Shown piece by piece: positions 1 to 8,168 of a stretch of DNA of 64,000 nt (positions are counted from its first letter, which is position 1; every line of letters begins with the position of its first letter). The DNA is from Paraflavitalea sp. CAU 1676 (lineage in GTDB: Bacteria; Bacteroidota; Bacteroidia; Chitinophagales; Chitinophagaceae): the NCBI RefSeq assembly GCF_029223285.1, contig NZ_JARHUJ010000005.1, positions 186,001-250,000 of the forward strand. Direction: 5' to 3'. The notes under the pieces are model-generated. The model saw only the letters and a list, made by a program, of their open reading frames with translations, made no database searches and was not told the origin of the DNA. The translations under genes and the position numbers were made by a program.

Positions 1-941
1 TCGGCCGTATAACCATGGTATTCTGCACCCACATCCATCAGCACCATCTTGTTCTCGACATGCAGTTTTTCGTTTTCCTGGTAATGCAATACGCAGCCAT
101 TGTTGCCGGCGCCCACGATAGAGGGGTAACCCACATATTCGGCGCCGTATTTCTTGTGTACATACTCATGCAGGCCCTGTACTTCACGCTCCGACATATC
201 GGGGCGTACTGCCTTCATTACTTCGGCCTGGCCATGGCAGGATATTTCCACTGCCTTGCGCAGCAGGTTCACCTCTTCTTCGGTTTTGATCTCCCGCAGC
301 TGGCCGGTATATTGGCGGAACTGGGCTGTACCGAAACGTTTTTCCTGCACATAATTGTCGGGTATCTGCGCTTTCTCCTTCAACTGCTTCAGCAGGTCGA
401 AAAGGTCGGCATTATCGTAGCGTGAATCGTTTACATCGGCCGGCAAACGGTCGAGGATGATCTTGTCGAATTTCGTAAAGTCGAGCTGGTAATTTTTGAA
501 ATCCTCTCCATTGAACACATGCGTTAAACCCAGCTTTTCCTTAGCCCCTTCTACGCCCATACGCTTGCCCGTCCACTGCTCGGCCTGCGCATTGCGTTTC
601 TGTACAAACAGGAGCTCTTTAAACGTGCTGCCGTCGGCGGCCGTTTGTGGTTCCTTAAACACCAGCAACATGGAATGGGGCTCTTTGTAACCCGAGAAAT
701 AATACAGATCCGGATTCTGGTGATACACATAATCCACATCATTCGAGAAATTGCGGGTAGGGTAGGCCCATACCACGGTGACGGAGTTGGCCGGCATCAG
801 CTGGCGCAAAGAATCCCGGCGTCCGGCATGAAAAGCAGGGGTCAGGTAATCACCTGGCAGATCTTCTTTGGGAGATGGCTGGGCAACAGCAGTATAGCTT
901 GCCAGCAGCGTACATCCCATAACGAAATTGCGTAAACGCAT
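1..941 (-). CDS. Xaa-Pro aminopeptidase (M24B), secreted, 3' end cut by window edge
   Basis: The frame is open from the ATG at 941 to the left edge (313 codons), so the C-terminal half is missing. The product starts with a signal peptide (about residues 1-21, ending AVAQ). A creatinase/prolidase N-terminal domain follows, with YYFSGY near residue 70, then the start of the metallopeptidase domain. The visible end carries DVGAEYHGYTA, the stretch holding the first metal-binding Asp in M24 enzymes; the later His and Glu ligands lie outside the window. M24B enzymes remove N-terminal residues preceding proline using two metal ions. The signal peptide suggests the periplasm. A weak box resembling TAnnTTTG (TATATTTA) lies at 971-978. 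Confidence 0.9.
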   Translation of the reverse strand, partial: MRLRNFVMGCTLLASYTAVAQPSPKEDLPGDYLTPAFHAGRRDSLRQLMPANSVTVVWAYPTRNFSNDVDYVYHQNPDLYYFSGYKEPHSMLLVFKEPQTAADGSTFKELLFVQKRNAQAEQWTGKRMGVEGAKEKLGLTHVFNGEDFKNYQLDFTKFDKIILDRLPADVNDSRYDNADLFDLLKQLKEKAQIPDNYVQEKRFGTAQFRQYTGQLREIKTEEEVNLLRKAVEISCHGQAEVMKAVRPDMSEREVQGLHEYVHKKYGAEYVGYPSIVGAGNNGCVLHYQENEKLHVENKMVLMDVGAEYHGYTA

Positions 942-1301
942 AGTTAGTTTTTTTGGCTTCATTGATGGCTTAAATATAGGCTATTGTGGAAAGGAGTACC
1001 GGGTCGAAAGCGGCGAGTGGCAAGGGAATTAGGTGAGTGGCAGGGAAGCGGCGCGCAGGGGGCGGAACGCAATGCTGGTTGGACGTTTGGAGGAGTGATC
1101 CGGTAGTGCTTTTATTGGCCTGTTTCGGGGTGTTTGGGTAGTTAAAACCACAAGCAAATGGGAATTTACGGACCCCTATTTTTAAAGGCGCAAAGGCCTA
1201 TCGTATTTTGTGCAGGACCTTGCAGGGTAGTAATACTGAAAAAGCCTTTCTATGCAATATTTCCTTAATTTTTTGCGATTTTAGAGGGTAATGCCAGCTT
1301 A
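942..1301. other. Divergent intergenic region, no gene seen
   Basis: This 360-base gap separates two divergent genes and so should hold both promoters. I see no convincing ORF, RNA or long repeat. The short word gagtggca occurs twice near 1014-1042, which is probably chance. AGAGGG just before the GTG at 1302 is the only purine-rich ribosome-binding candidate. Confidence 0.5.
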
Positions 1302-2006
1302 GTGAAAAGTCAAATTTACCTGGTCGTATCCATCTTAACGGTCATCCTGTCTTTTGTACCCGCGGTGATCGTGTTGCTTAAAAAACTTTGGCAGGCTTCC
1401 CCTTTCAATTACTTCGCCATTTACTGGATCGTCAACGGATTCGTGAACAGTATGCTGTTGGTGAAAGGGCTCAATAAGCAGTTTGTGGAAGTCATGATCG
1501 TCGTGTACAATTCGCTCGATATTCCCATGATGGTAGGCATCATATACCTGTCGGCGTTCTCTGCCAAACTGAAGCGCTTCATCCGGGTCGGCCTGGCTGG
1601 GTTGCTGGTGTTTGAAGCAGCCTGCCTTATACAGGGTGGATTCGATTATGATTCGCTGAAATACTCCATGGGGATCGGCTTGCTTTTCGTGATGACGATC
1701 ATCATCTGGCAGATCTCGCTGTACCTGCAGCAAATGGAACATGCCACCCGCGAGAAAGCCTTGTTGCTGATACATGGCGCGCTGCTGTTTCAGTACGGCA
1801 CCTACATCGTCGTATACATTTTCGATTACTACATGGTCGGGGTCGCCGATAATGTCGATAAATTCCTGATCTACTATATCTCCACTATCATTTCCATCAC
1901 CATTGGCAGCTCGGGACTCCTTTTCAATGGGCTCAGGAGATTGCCCACCACCAATGCGATCAGAAGGTCTTTCTGGGCCGAATCGCAGGATAGCGCCACC
2001 AGATAG
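1302..2006 (+). CDS. Predicted seven-helix membrane protein of unknown function
   Basis: The product has 234 residues and starts with GTG, since the nearby upstream ATG at 1291 meets a stop after three codons. About seven hydrophobic segments are visible, near residues 5-26, 34-53, 61-83, 93-111, 121-142, 153-174 and 188-211. The loops are short and the basic C-terminal tail ends at SATR. There is no signal peptide and no catalytic motif. This layout resembles small sensory or structural 7-TM proteins common in Chitinophagaceae, but I do not recognise a named family. It is convergent with the transglutaminase-like gene and monocistronic on its strand. Confidence 0.7.
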   Translation: MKSQIYLVVSILTVILSFVPAVIVLLKKLWQASPFNYFAIYWIVNGFVNSMLLVKGLNKQFVEVMIVVYNSLDIPMMVGIIYLSAFSAKLKRFIRVGLAGLLVFEAACLIQGGFDYDSLKYSMGIGLLFVMTIIIWQISLYLQQMEHATREKALLLIHGALLFQYGTYIVVYIFDYYMVGVADNVDKFLIYYISTIISITIGSSGLLFNGLRRLPTTNAIRRSFWAESQDSATR

Positions 2007-2109
2007 CGACCAACAGCAGCTTGTTCCCCAACTCACCAATGGCAGGTAACTGACGCCAGGGTTTTCCTTGTTTGAACCAGGAAGCTCATGATGTACTCTG
2101 CAAACGGCA

Positions 2110-3015
2110 TCAGAGATCGATGATTGCGTAGGCTTTTTCACTCAGGTAAGGGCCGCCGGGATGCTTGGCCGTATAATCGAGGTTGATCCAGTACTGGCCG
2201 TTCTGCTCATGATAGTAGATATTATCGATTGACCGGTCACCGAAAAGGTAAATAATGGCCTGCTGTAAACGGTCGAACGCTTTCTCATCGCCCGCATACA
2301 ATTCCGGGTACAGGTGCCCTTCGGATAATACCATACGGCAATGCGCCCCGATCGATTTGAGGGTCGACACCATCAGCAGGGTATGGTCATCGCAATCGCC
2401 GCCCAGCCCATTCAGGATGGTTTCGCGGGCAGTGGCAAAATATTCGTCACGCTCCGAGTCGGATACGTACTTGAAGTTGGAGTTGATGTATTTGAACAAT
2501 GACAGCTGGCGCACGATAGGACCATACTTGGTATGGTATTCGTCAAAATAGTCGAGCGAATGCTTCACGGAAAAATTCCTCACCACCGAATCGCGCGAGT
2601 CTACTTTCGATTGCAGCACCTTGATGGTCTTGGTAAGTGGTCCGTCGAAGATGCCGGGCGTAAGAATGAGGTCGGTTTCCTTTTGACCATTGCGGCCCCA
2701 GTTGTTCTCTACCATCGAGCGGTAATCCGTTACCATATGGCTGAAGCCATAGCCATTGGTAAGCTGGTTATAGAGCAATACCAGCACGCAGAGTGCCACG
2801 GCGGGTATCAGTAAAAAGCGGAATAACCTCAACACGAGCCAGGTTGCAAGCGCTGCCAATGCCACCGAGAGGGTGAGGTCGAGGTTCCAGTCGCCCACCA
2901 TCAACGGTGGAATGTAACGGTTGATGAGGGGAGCCAGGGGCAATACGGTCAGTATGCTGACGATCACCAGCAATACCTTGCGAATCTTAATATACTTTTC
3001 GTCGTTGAAATTCAT
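2110..3015 (-). CDS. Membrane-anchored transglutaminase-like protein
   Basis: The product has 301 residues. Three hydrophobic helices occupy about residues 12-34, 46-63 and 66-84, followed by a soluble domain with the transglutaminase-like triad. The nucleophile is Cys208 in GGDCDDHT, the His is His234 in EGHLYPE, and the Asp is Asp280 in WINLDYTA. The Cys-His-Asp spacing fits the transglutaminase/cysteine-protease-like superfamily. Bacterial members may act as proteases, amidases or crosslinkers, and the substrate here is unknown. The short helices suggest anchoring in the inner membrane. It appears monocistronic, separated from the downstream convergent gene by about 100 bases. Confidence 0.75.
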   Translation of the reverse strand: MNFNDEKYIKIRKVLLVIVSILTVLPLAPLINRYIPPLMVGDWNLDLTLSVALAALATWLVLRLFRFLLIPAVALCVLVLLYNQLTNGYGFSHMVTDYRSMVENNWGRNGQKETDLILTPGIFDGPLTKTIKVLQSKVDSRDSVVRNFSVKHSLDYFDEYHTKYGPIVRQLSLFKYINSNFKYVSDSERDEYFATARETILNGLGGDCDDHTLLMVSTLKSIGAHCRMVLSEGHLYPELYAGDEKAFDRLQQAIIYLFGDRSIDNIYYHEQNGQYWINLDYTAKHPGGPYLSEKAYAIIDL

Positions 3016-3320
3016 ACCAGTAGTATCCTGTTAGATCTACAGAAAAATTGTACCAATTTACTGAACGCGGCCGGTTGGGTAATTGGCTAAGCAGGTCGTT
3101 TTGGTGGAAGGGGTTAAAGGGCAACCGGCACCAACTAATTTATAAAATTTTATGTTAACCGGAACATAATATAGTTGACCGGGTGAAAATAACCGGTGGA
3201 TGCAGGTGACTGCAAAGAATAGAGCGGAGAGGAGGTATTGGCGGGAGCTGCTACGGTTAAGGTATGGGCTTTAAAAACCGCTCCCGGCATCCTGTCGGGG
3301 CCGGGAGCTGATTTATTGCA
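3016..3320. other. Intergenic region with a minus-strand terminator
   Basis: This gap of about 300 bases lies between the start of the transglutaminase-like gene and the end of the small acidic gene. Its only clear element is the terminator at 3271-3309. No ORF with a credible start was found. Confidence 0.5.
3271..3309 (-). terminator. Intrinsic terminator of the small acidic gene
   Basis: On the minus strand GCTCCCGGC pairs with GCCGGGAGC (arms 3300-3308 and 3280-3288) around an 11-base loop. The stem is followed by GGTTTTTAAA. It begins 12 bases after the stop of the gene at 3321-3587. Confidence 0.8.
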
Positions 3321-3587
3321 TTAGTCATCATCTTCTTCGTAATAGGCGTCCTGATTGTCATTATACACGGATTCCCACTCCTTCACTTTGTCATCACTCA
3401 GCAATTCGAGTATATCGAAAATGGGGTCGGCCTTCTTCTTCCATTCCAGTACTGGCACTTCCGCATAGTTCGTGACATACTGGCAATAATCTGTTTCTAC
3501 AGTTACTTTGATCAATGATACCGGGCTATCTTCCTTTTCCTGGATCAGGTAATAATAACCAGTCTCTAACAATGCATACGAATACAT
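3321..3587 (-). CDS. Small acidic protein of unknown function
   Basis: The product is an 88-residue soluble protein with no signal peptide, rich in Tyr, Asp and Glu and ending in the acidic tail YYEEDDD. I do not recognise the family. The start is set at the ATG at 3587 because GGAGGAA lies seven bases upstream, an unusually good ribosome-binding site for this genome. A GTG five codons further upstream lies inside that site and is unlikely. The gene has its own terminator and appears monocistronic. Confidence 0.65.
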   Translation of the reverse strand: MYSYALLETGYYYLIQEKEDSPVSLIKVTVETDYCQYVTNYAEVPVLEWKKKADPIFDILELLSDDKVKEWESVYNDNQDAYYEEDDD

Positions 3588-3593
3588 ACAATC

Positions 3594-3600
3594 TTCCTCC
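3594..3600 (-). promoter_or_regulatory. Strong Shine-Dalgarno site fixing the start at 3587
   Basis: The minus strand reads GGAGGAA, followed by six bases and then ATG. Most other genes in the window lack a recognisable Shine-Dalgarno sequence. Confidence 0.65.
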
Positions 3601-3863
3601 ACCGTTTTAGTTAATAGTTTAAAACGAACTTAAATGGTATAGTAAGTAAATACTTTGTTCAGGTCACTTTTCAAAGGCAATTCGGTCCTGACAGAATTTA
3701 ATGGATGTAGCGGGGGTTGGTCTGGTAGAATTATAAACAGGTTGGTAAGGCCAAATTTAGGACAATAATGGTATTCGCGGGTTCGCCTGCTTGCCCGGTA
3801 TTAAAATTTTTACAGAGCCTTAATAATTGGCCAATTCCACCATTGATTTCTAGTTACTTACAG

Positions 3864-3883
3864 ATTATCAGGAATTTGATAAT
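3864..3883. promoter_or_regulatory. Inverted repeat ATTATCA-N6-TGATAAT, possible operator
   Basis: A perfect 7-base inverted repeat with a six-base spacer lies about 340 bases upstream of the GAPDH start. The size and symmetry suit a dimeric repressor site, but nothing else supports that role. Confidence 0.25.
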
Positions 3884-4219
3884 TGTCAGATTCGGGTATA
3901 TCCCTACCCGGCGCAGGGGTGGGTGGGGGCCGCTGAGCACCCCGCGGCTACTTTGGAACTCCTGCCGGGCCACCGCCTACTGGCTATGCAGCGAGCCCCC
4001 ACACCGGCCCGCAAGTACCCCTAAAAGACCTTCACTCCTTGCCTCCAGAGGTGCTGATTTGATCTGCCATGCGTCGTTTCATCCGGCGAAGACGCGTTGG
4101 AGCCTTTTCTTTTACTGGCCTACCGCCTATGTGGCAACCGGACTACCACTCACCACCTCCGGTGAACCTGGGTATCTTCTTCTTACCGATATTTGCAGCC
4201 ATTTTTAAACAAAGAACAC

Positions 4220-5215
4220 ATGCGTATTGCGATCAATGGAATGGGACGTATCGGCCGGCTTCTCTTCAGGCGGCTGGCAGGCAGGAAGGATCTGGAGCTG
4301 ATAGCCATCAACGACATCATGGAACCAGGCAACCTCGCCTACCTGCTCAAATACGATTCGGTGTATGGCACCTATCAGCATGAAATAACATTAGAGAATG
4401 ACGAACGCCTCCTGGTAAACGGACAGTCGATCGCCGTGCTGCAGCAGTCCGATCCCGCTAAGCTGCCCTGGAAAGACCTGGGTGTGGATGTAGTGCTTGA
4501 GTGTTCCGGCAAATTCACCAGCCGGGCAGGCGCCTCCACCCACTTATCGGTTGGGGCGAAGAAGGTATTGTTGTCAACCACCGGTGCGCCGGAGATACCG
4601 TTGATGATCTACGGCTTCAACCAGCACCTGCTGACCCCCGAAACCGATATCATATCGCCCGGTGGCTGCATGACCAACTGCTCCACCCATATCCTTTACC
4701 TCATGAACTCCATCGGGATCGAATCGGCCCATATCAACGTGCTGCATTCTTATACTTCCCGCCAGGGTATCGTCGATGCGCCGCACAAGCAGTTCCGCCG
4801 CGGCAGGGCTGCTGCCGAATCGATCATCCCCGTAGAGATCGATTTGGCCCACTCCCTCGAAACCTTATTCCCCTTGTTACAGGGTAAGATCGCTACCGTT
4901 TCCACCCGCGTGCCGGTAGCCAATGGGGCACTGGCCGACTTTACCCTTCAATTGAAACAGCCTGCCGCGGCCGACCAGATCAACCAGCTATTCCGCACGG
5001 CCGCCGCTACCGAATACAAAGGCATCATCGATTATACCGAAGAGCAACTGGTGTCGCTCGACATTAAAGGCAATACCCATTCGTGCATCCTGGATGGTAC
5101 CCTTACTTCCGTCGTCGGCAACCACGTTAAACTCATTACCTGGTTCGATAATGAATTTGGTTACACCAGCCGCATGCTCGACTGGCTCCAGTACTGGAAA
5201 CGCGTATTGGGATAA
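4220..5215 (+). CDS. Glyceraldehyde-3-phosphate dehydrogenase family protein, diverged active-site loop
   Basis: The product has 331 residues, the usual GAPDH length. It starts with the Rossmann motif INGMGRIGR. An Asp follows the second strand (IAIND), as in NAD-dependent enzymes. The active-site Cys is Cys150 and the catalytic His is His176 in HSYTSRQ. The phosphate-binding RRGRAAAESIIP and the C-terminal WFDNEFGY are present. GAPDH oxidatively phosphorylates glyceraldehyde 3-phosphate in glycolysis. The loop GGCMTNC replaces the usual SCTTNC, so this may be a second paralogue or an erythrose-4-phosphate dehydrogenase-type enzyme. The start is the ATG at 4220, where family homology begins. 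It is monocistronic with a terminator 20 bases after the stop. Confidence 0.88.
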   Translation: MRIAINGMGRIGRLLFRRLAGRKDLELIAINDIMEPGNLAYLLKYDSVYGTYQHEITLENDERLLVNGQSIAVLQQSDPAKLPWKDLGVDVVLECSGKFTSRAGASTHLSVGAKKVLLSTTGAPEIPLMIYGFNQHLLTPETDIISPGGCMTNCSTHILYLMNSIGIESAHINVLHSYTSRQGIVDAPHKQFRRGRAAAESIIPVEIDLAHSLETLFPLLQGKIATVSTRVPVANGALADFTLQLKQPAAADQINQLFRTAAATEYKGIIDYTEEQLVSLDIKGNTHSCILDGTLTSVVGNHVKLITWFDNEFGYTSRMLDWLQYWKRVLG

Positions 5216-5235
5216 TCCGCATATTGAATAGTATA

Positions 5236-5282
5236 ACATCGCCCTGTTGTTGGATAATTCCGCAACAGGGCGATGTGTTTTA
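5236..5282 (+). terminator. Terminator after the GAPDH gene
   Basis: A perfect 14-base inverted repeat (5236-5249 and 5263-5276) surrounds a 13-base loop. It is followed by a short, interrupted T-rich tail (gtttt). Confidence 0.75.
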
Positions 5283-5420
5283 AAGCAGGTAGCGGTCGGC
5301 TCTCTTCAATAAAAAAGAATTAAATGTAAACGCTGCCACAATTTTTTTTCATAATACCGTTAAGTGTATGCGTTAATATCCTGTGGAGAAATCAACACAA
5401 TAAATCCTAAATCTAACCCA

Positions 5421-6008
5421 ATGAAGAAGTTAACCAACCTGCTGTTGGCCGTTATGGCCCTGTCCCTGTCTGCCCATGCGCAATTCAAATCAGAGCCATC
5501 GAATGCTGGTTTTATCAAGGCGGTAGAAACCATCATGGGCGATTTCCCTTACAATTACAAACATATTACGGGTGAGCTGGTAGAGGCTACCGGCGACTGG
5601 CACCAGTATAGCTCTACCGTGAAGATCCCGGGATCGGAGCATTGTGTCGTGGGCCTTTACCATTCTGAAATAGATACTACGGCCAGCTGGCAGGCGCTCT
5701 TGTTCCGCAGCGACAATTTCAGTAAGGCAAAGTCGGCCTACAAAAAACTGTATCAACAATTGAATCAGTGCAGGCTGCGTATGGTGGATGGCAGCGTCTA
5801 TTTCCTCAATGGAGAGTTTGAAGACGTATCGGAAGGAATGGACTTTGTAACAAGTGCCTTTCGTATCCAGACAGCCGATGAACGTTTCCGGGAGTTTCAT
5901 GTAGAGCTCGAACTGCTTTACCAACTGGACGAGTGGGTCGTGAATGTGAACATGGTAAGCAAAAAGAAAGATAATGAAGTGCGGCCTGATTGGATGACAG
6001 GCCGTTAA
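5421..6008 (+). CDS. Secreted protein of unknown function
   Basis: The product has 195 residues. It opens with a signal peptide (MKKLTNLLLAVMALSLSAHA, cleavage near residue 20). The remainder is soluble alpha/beta-looking sequence with no recognised motif; AFRIQTADERFREFHVELE near the middle is typical of small periplasmic proteins with a sheet fold. The ATG at 5421 is chosen over an in-frame one 57 bases upstream because the signal peptide starts there. It is monocistronic, ending at a terminator shared with the convergent cupin gene. Function cannot be inferred. Confidence 0.7.
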   Translation: MKKLTNLLLAVMALSLSAHAQFKSEPSNAGFIKAVETIMGDFPYNYKHITGELVEATGDWHQYSSTVKIPGSEHCVVGLYHSEIDTTASWQALLFRSDNFSKAKSAYKKLYQQLNQCRLRMVDGSVYFLNGEFEDVSEGMDFVTSAFRIQTADERFREFHVELELLYQLDEWVVNVNMVSKKKDNEVRPDWMTGR

Positions 6009-6037
6009 GATAGTAGTGTGGTTTCATAGTCATGCAA

Positions 6038-6070
6038 AATGCCGCCTGTGGTTGGGCGGCATTTGCTTTT
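6038..6070. terminator. Bidirectional terminator between convergent genes
   Basis: AAATGCCGCC (6038-6047) pairs with GGCGGCATTT (6055-6064). A T-rich tail follows on the plus strand (gctttt) and a shorter one on the minus strand. It separates the secreted protein gene from the cupin gene. Confidence 0.75.
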
Positions 6071-6386
6071 AAATACGGTAGTCTTCCCGCACCGGTGAAA
6101 AGGCATCCAGCACGCGACAATCTGTTAGCGCAATGGCGCTGTGGGGCGTATTGCCCGGGATTACATGCACCATGCCGGGTGTCAACACCATCTTTTCGCC
6201 ACCTATGATCATCTCCAGTTCGCCTTCAAGGATAAAGGTCACCTGCTCATTCGGGTGTTTGTGCTCTGGCAACGGATGGCCTTTCTTGATATCTACGAAT
6301 GACATGGTGATCTTGTCTCCATGCACGAACCGGCCAAAATAGCCCGGCACGATCTCCTTGCCTTTAATGTCGTTGAGGTGTTGCAT
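6069..6386 (-). CDS. Small cupin-domain protein
   Basis: The product is a 105-residue single-domain cupin. The first cupin motif is visible as PLPEHKHPNEQVTFILEGELE, with His and Glu metal ligands at about residues 42, 44 and 48. The second motif is PGMVHVIPGNTPHSAIA with the last His ligand near residue 83. Small cupins bind a metal ion and act as enzymes (isomerase, dioxygenase) or sugar and small-molecule sensors; which applies here cannot be told. There is no signal peptide, so it is cytosolic. It lies 11 bases downstream of the RDD gene on the same strand and is probably co-transcribed. Confidence 0.85.
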   Translation of the reverse strand: MQHLNDIKGKEIVPGYFGRFVHGDKITMSFVDIKKGHPLPEHKHPNEQVTFILEGELEMIIGGEKMVLTPGMVHVIPGNTPHSAIALTDCRVLDAFSPVREDYRI

Positions 6387-6397
6387 ATCTAAAGGTT

Positions 6398-6835
6398 TTA
6401 TTTCGCTGTGATCATCACTGAACCGGCAACCAGGTCGTGAAATGCCCTTTTCTGGGGATTAGAGTGGATCGCCAGGAATGAAAGCCATCCCAACACCAGC
6501 TTGATGAGCCAACGGAGGTAGGCCTGGAAGATATTGATCCTTTTAGAGGTATTGTTGAACTGGCGAACGCGGATACCCATCAGGTAGTTGCCAAGGGTAC
6601 AACCAAGGGCCGTACACAAAGGTTCGTAAACAGCCCAAAGAAAAATGAAAGCAGCAAACCTGACCCATCCTGGGATATCTCCAAACTTATCCAATAAAGC
6701 TACTACGCCAAACATGCAGAACAGGGCAAACAAAAAATCAATAAAAAGCGACTGGTAGCGCTTCATGAGACTGGGGTATTCCTGTACCTCAGGTTGTAAT
6801 GCCTGGTCACCAGGCAATGATGTAACGGGTTCCAT
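6398..6835 (-). CDS. RDD family membrane protein
   Basis: The product has 145 residues counting from the ATG at 6835. It has a short cytosolic N-terminus, then the RDD-family core. The core shows an Arg-containing first helix (KRYQSLFIDFLFALF), a second helix (FAAFIFLWAVYEPL), GNYLMGIRVRQ, and a third helix ending in FHDLVAGS. RDD proteins are small three-helix membrane proteins, some linked to ion or osmolyte transport. A TTG start 17 codons upstream (6886) would overlap the preceding gene by 11 bases and is possible. It lies 40 bases after the ATP-grasp-like gene and 11 before the cupin gene, so the three may share a transcript. Confidence 0.75.
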   Translation of the reverse strand: MEPVTSLPGDQALQPEVQEYPSLMKRYQSLFIDFLFALFCMFGVVALLDKFGDIPGWVRFAAFIFLWAVYEPLCTALGCTLGNYLMGIRVRQFNNTSKRINIFQAYLRWLIKLVLGWLSFLAIHSNPQKRAFHDLVAGSVMITAK

Positions 6836-6875
6836 GGTGTAGGTTGTATTAGGGGGGCAATATAAGATGTTGATC

Positions 6876-8114
6876 TTATTGTTCAAAGTAACAAACGCTG
6901 CCGCCTACCCATTCCTTGTTCTTGTTGTAATCCACGCCGATCATTTTTCCTTTGCTGAGTCGTGCGAGGTTGATCGCCGGGCGGGGTCGGTCCCAACCAT
7001 CCTTCCACAGGTACATCAGGCGGATCTCCGTTTTGGCAGGCACATCCGGTGTAGGGATCACCGGCGCATAGTTTACTTTCCGCTGCAGTATCCAGTTCTC
7101 AGGATCGGGAATGTTAATGATATGGTCCTGGGTTACATCGATCACTACGCCTTGTCCGGCGAAGGAGAACAGCGGTTTCAATACATAGTTCTCCAGGTCG
7201 GCCGGCACTTGCTTCAGTTCATTGAGGAACCAGGTTTCGGGTACATAGGGATGCTGGATAAAGGGTATGGTGAACTTGCTGATGCGGTAAAACCAGTTGG
7301 GGTGGGGCACCCATTCCACGTCGAGGTCCTGCGTAATATCGACATAGTTGGCGAGCTTGCTCTTCTGTGCCTTCAGGTCGTCGAAGATCGCGCGGTTGTA
7401 GATGCGCTTTACAGCCGTTTTTACCCCATCCTTCAGGTAGTAGAGCTTTTTTCCTTCCTGTATCAGTTCGGTAATACAAACAGGTTCAATGCCGAGGTAT
7501 TCGCGGGTGCAATAGAAGTCGATACGCGTCTTTTGCTCATGCGGTTTGATCTCGAGCAGGATCACATTTTCTGCGGGTGTATCGCCCATGATCACTTCCT
7601 TCAGTTGCTGCAGGTAGGTGTCATGGTTCAATCCGTTGAGGTATTGAGAATAATTGCCGGGCACGGGGAAATACTTGCGCAGCAGGTCGGGATAATACAC
7701 CTGGAAACCAAAGAGGGTAGGAAAGCCCTGCATTTCGATGAGCTGTGGCACCAGTTCGCCTTTGTCATCTTCACACACGCCAAAATCAAATGCGATCATA
7801 TGGGCGTGGCCGTTCTCGTTGGGCACCCGCTCGCCCTGGGGAATGGCTCTTTCTGTTAGTTCCTTGAAATGGGGATCGGTGATCACGTCGATGATGCTTT
7901 CGCAGGCATCGAACATCTTTTGCGCAAAGGATTTGCTTACGAAAACCGGTGTTTCGGCCAGCCTGAATTCAATGGCGCCGGGATATTTGCTGTTGAGGTC
8001 ATTAAGAAATTGTTGGTATTGCTCTTTCGTGAACGACTCATTGTACGCTTTGCGCAGGCTGGGTACCATGGCAGACTTGTTTTGCCCGGAAGATACGAAG
8101 AAACGGGAAGCCAT
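6876..8114 (-). CDS. Predicted ATP-grasp-like ligase of unknown substrate
   Basis: The product is 412 residues from the ATG at 8114; a TTG at 8135 would add seven residues. I recognise it only as an uncharacterised Bacteroidota family. Its C-terminal third looks ATP-grasp-like: a Lys before a Gly-rich loop (VLKPLFSFAGQGVVIDV, near residue 300), then WILQRKV as the adenine-contacting strand, and TEIRLMYLWK and INLARLSKGK as late motifs. ATP-grasp enzymes join a carboxylate to an amine or thiol through an acyl phosphate. It follows a glutamine amidotransferase gene by 54 bases in the same reading frame, with only a TAG separating the frames. That pairing suggests amidation or peptide-bond formation. 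The fold assignment is an inference. Confidence 0.6.
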   Translation of the reverse strand: MASRFFVSSGQNKSAMVPSLRKAYNESFTKEQYQQFLNDLNSKYPGAIEFRLAETPVFVSKSFAQKMFDACESIIDVITDPHFKELTERAIPQGERVPNENGHAHMIAFDFGVCEDDKGELVPQLIEMQGFPTLFGFQVYYPDLLRKYFPVPGNYSQYLNGLNHDTYLQQLKEVIMGDTPAENVILLEIKPHEQKTRIDFYCTREYLGIEPVCITELIQEGKKLYYLKDGVKTAVKRIYNRAIFDDLKAQKSKLANYVDITQDLDVEWVPHPNWFYRISKFTIPFIQHPYVPETWFLNELKQVPADLENYVLKPLFSFAGQGVVIDVTQDHIINIPDPENWILQRKVNYAPVIPTPDVPAKTEIRLMYLWKDGWDRPRPAINLARLSKGKMIGVDYNKNKEWVGGSVCYFEQ

Positions 8115-8168
8115 CAGCGGGATGGCTGTGTGCAATGGGTGACCAACAAAACAGGCATCGTAACAACT

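Larger units (their letters stand above)
3588..4219. other. Long intergenic region upstream of the GAPDH gene
   Basis: This stretch of about 630 bases holds the promoters of the divergent small acidic gene and the GAPDH gene. A 146-codon open frame on the plus strand (3768-4208) has low-complexity, Pro/Arg-rich composition and no family resemblance, so I do not call it. A 7-base inverted repeat lies at 3864-3883. GATATTTG at about 4189-4196 is a near match to the Bacteroidota -7 box, 24 bases before the GAPDH start. Confidence 0.5.

Noticed and set aside
1335-2141. 268-codon minus-strand frame
   Set aside because: It is antisense to the 7-TM protein, highly His/Asp/Gln-rich and without a fold signature.
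3768-4208. 146-codon plus-strand open frame upstream of the GAPDH gene
   Set aside because: Composition is rich in Pro, Arg and Trp with no motif. It runs in an intergenic region and overlaps the likely promoter of the next gene.
6867-7859. 330-codon open frame on the plus strand
   Set aside because: It lies opposite the ATP-grasp-like gene; its sequence is the shadow typical of high-GC third positions and shows no family motif.
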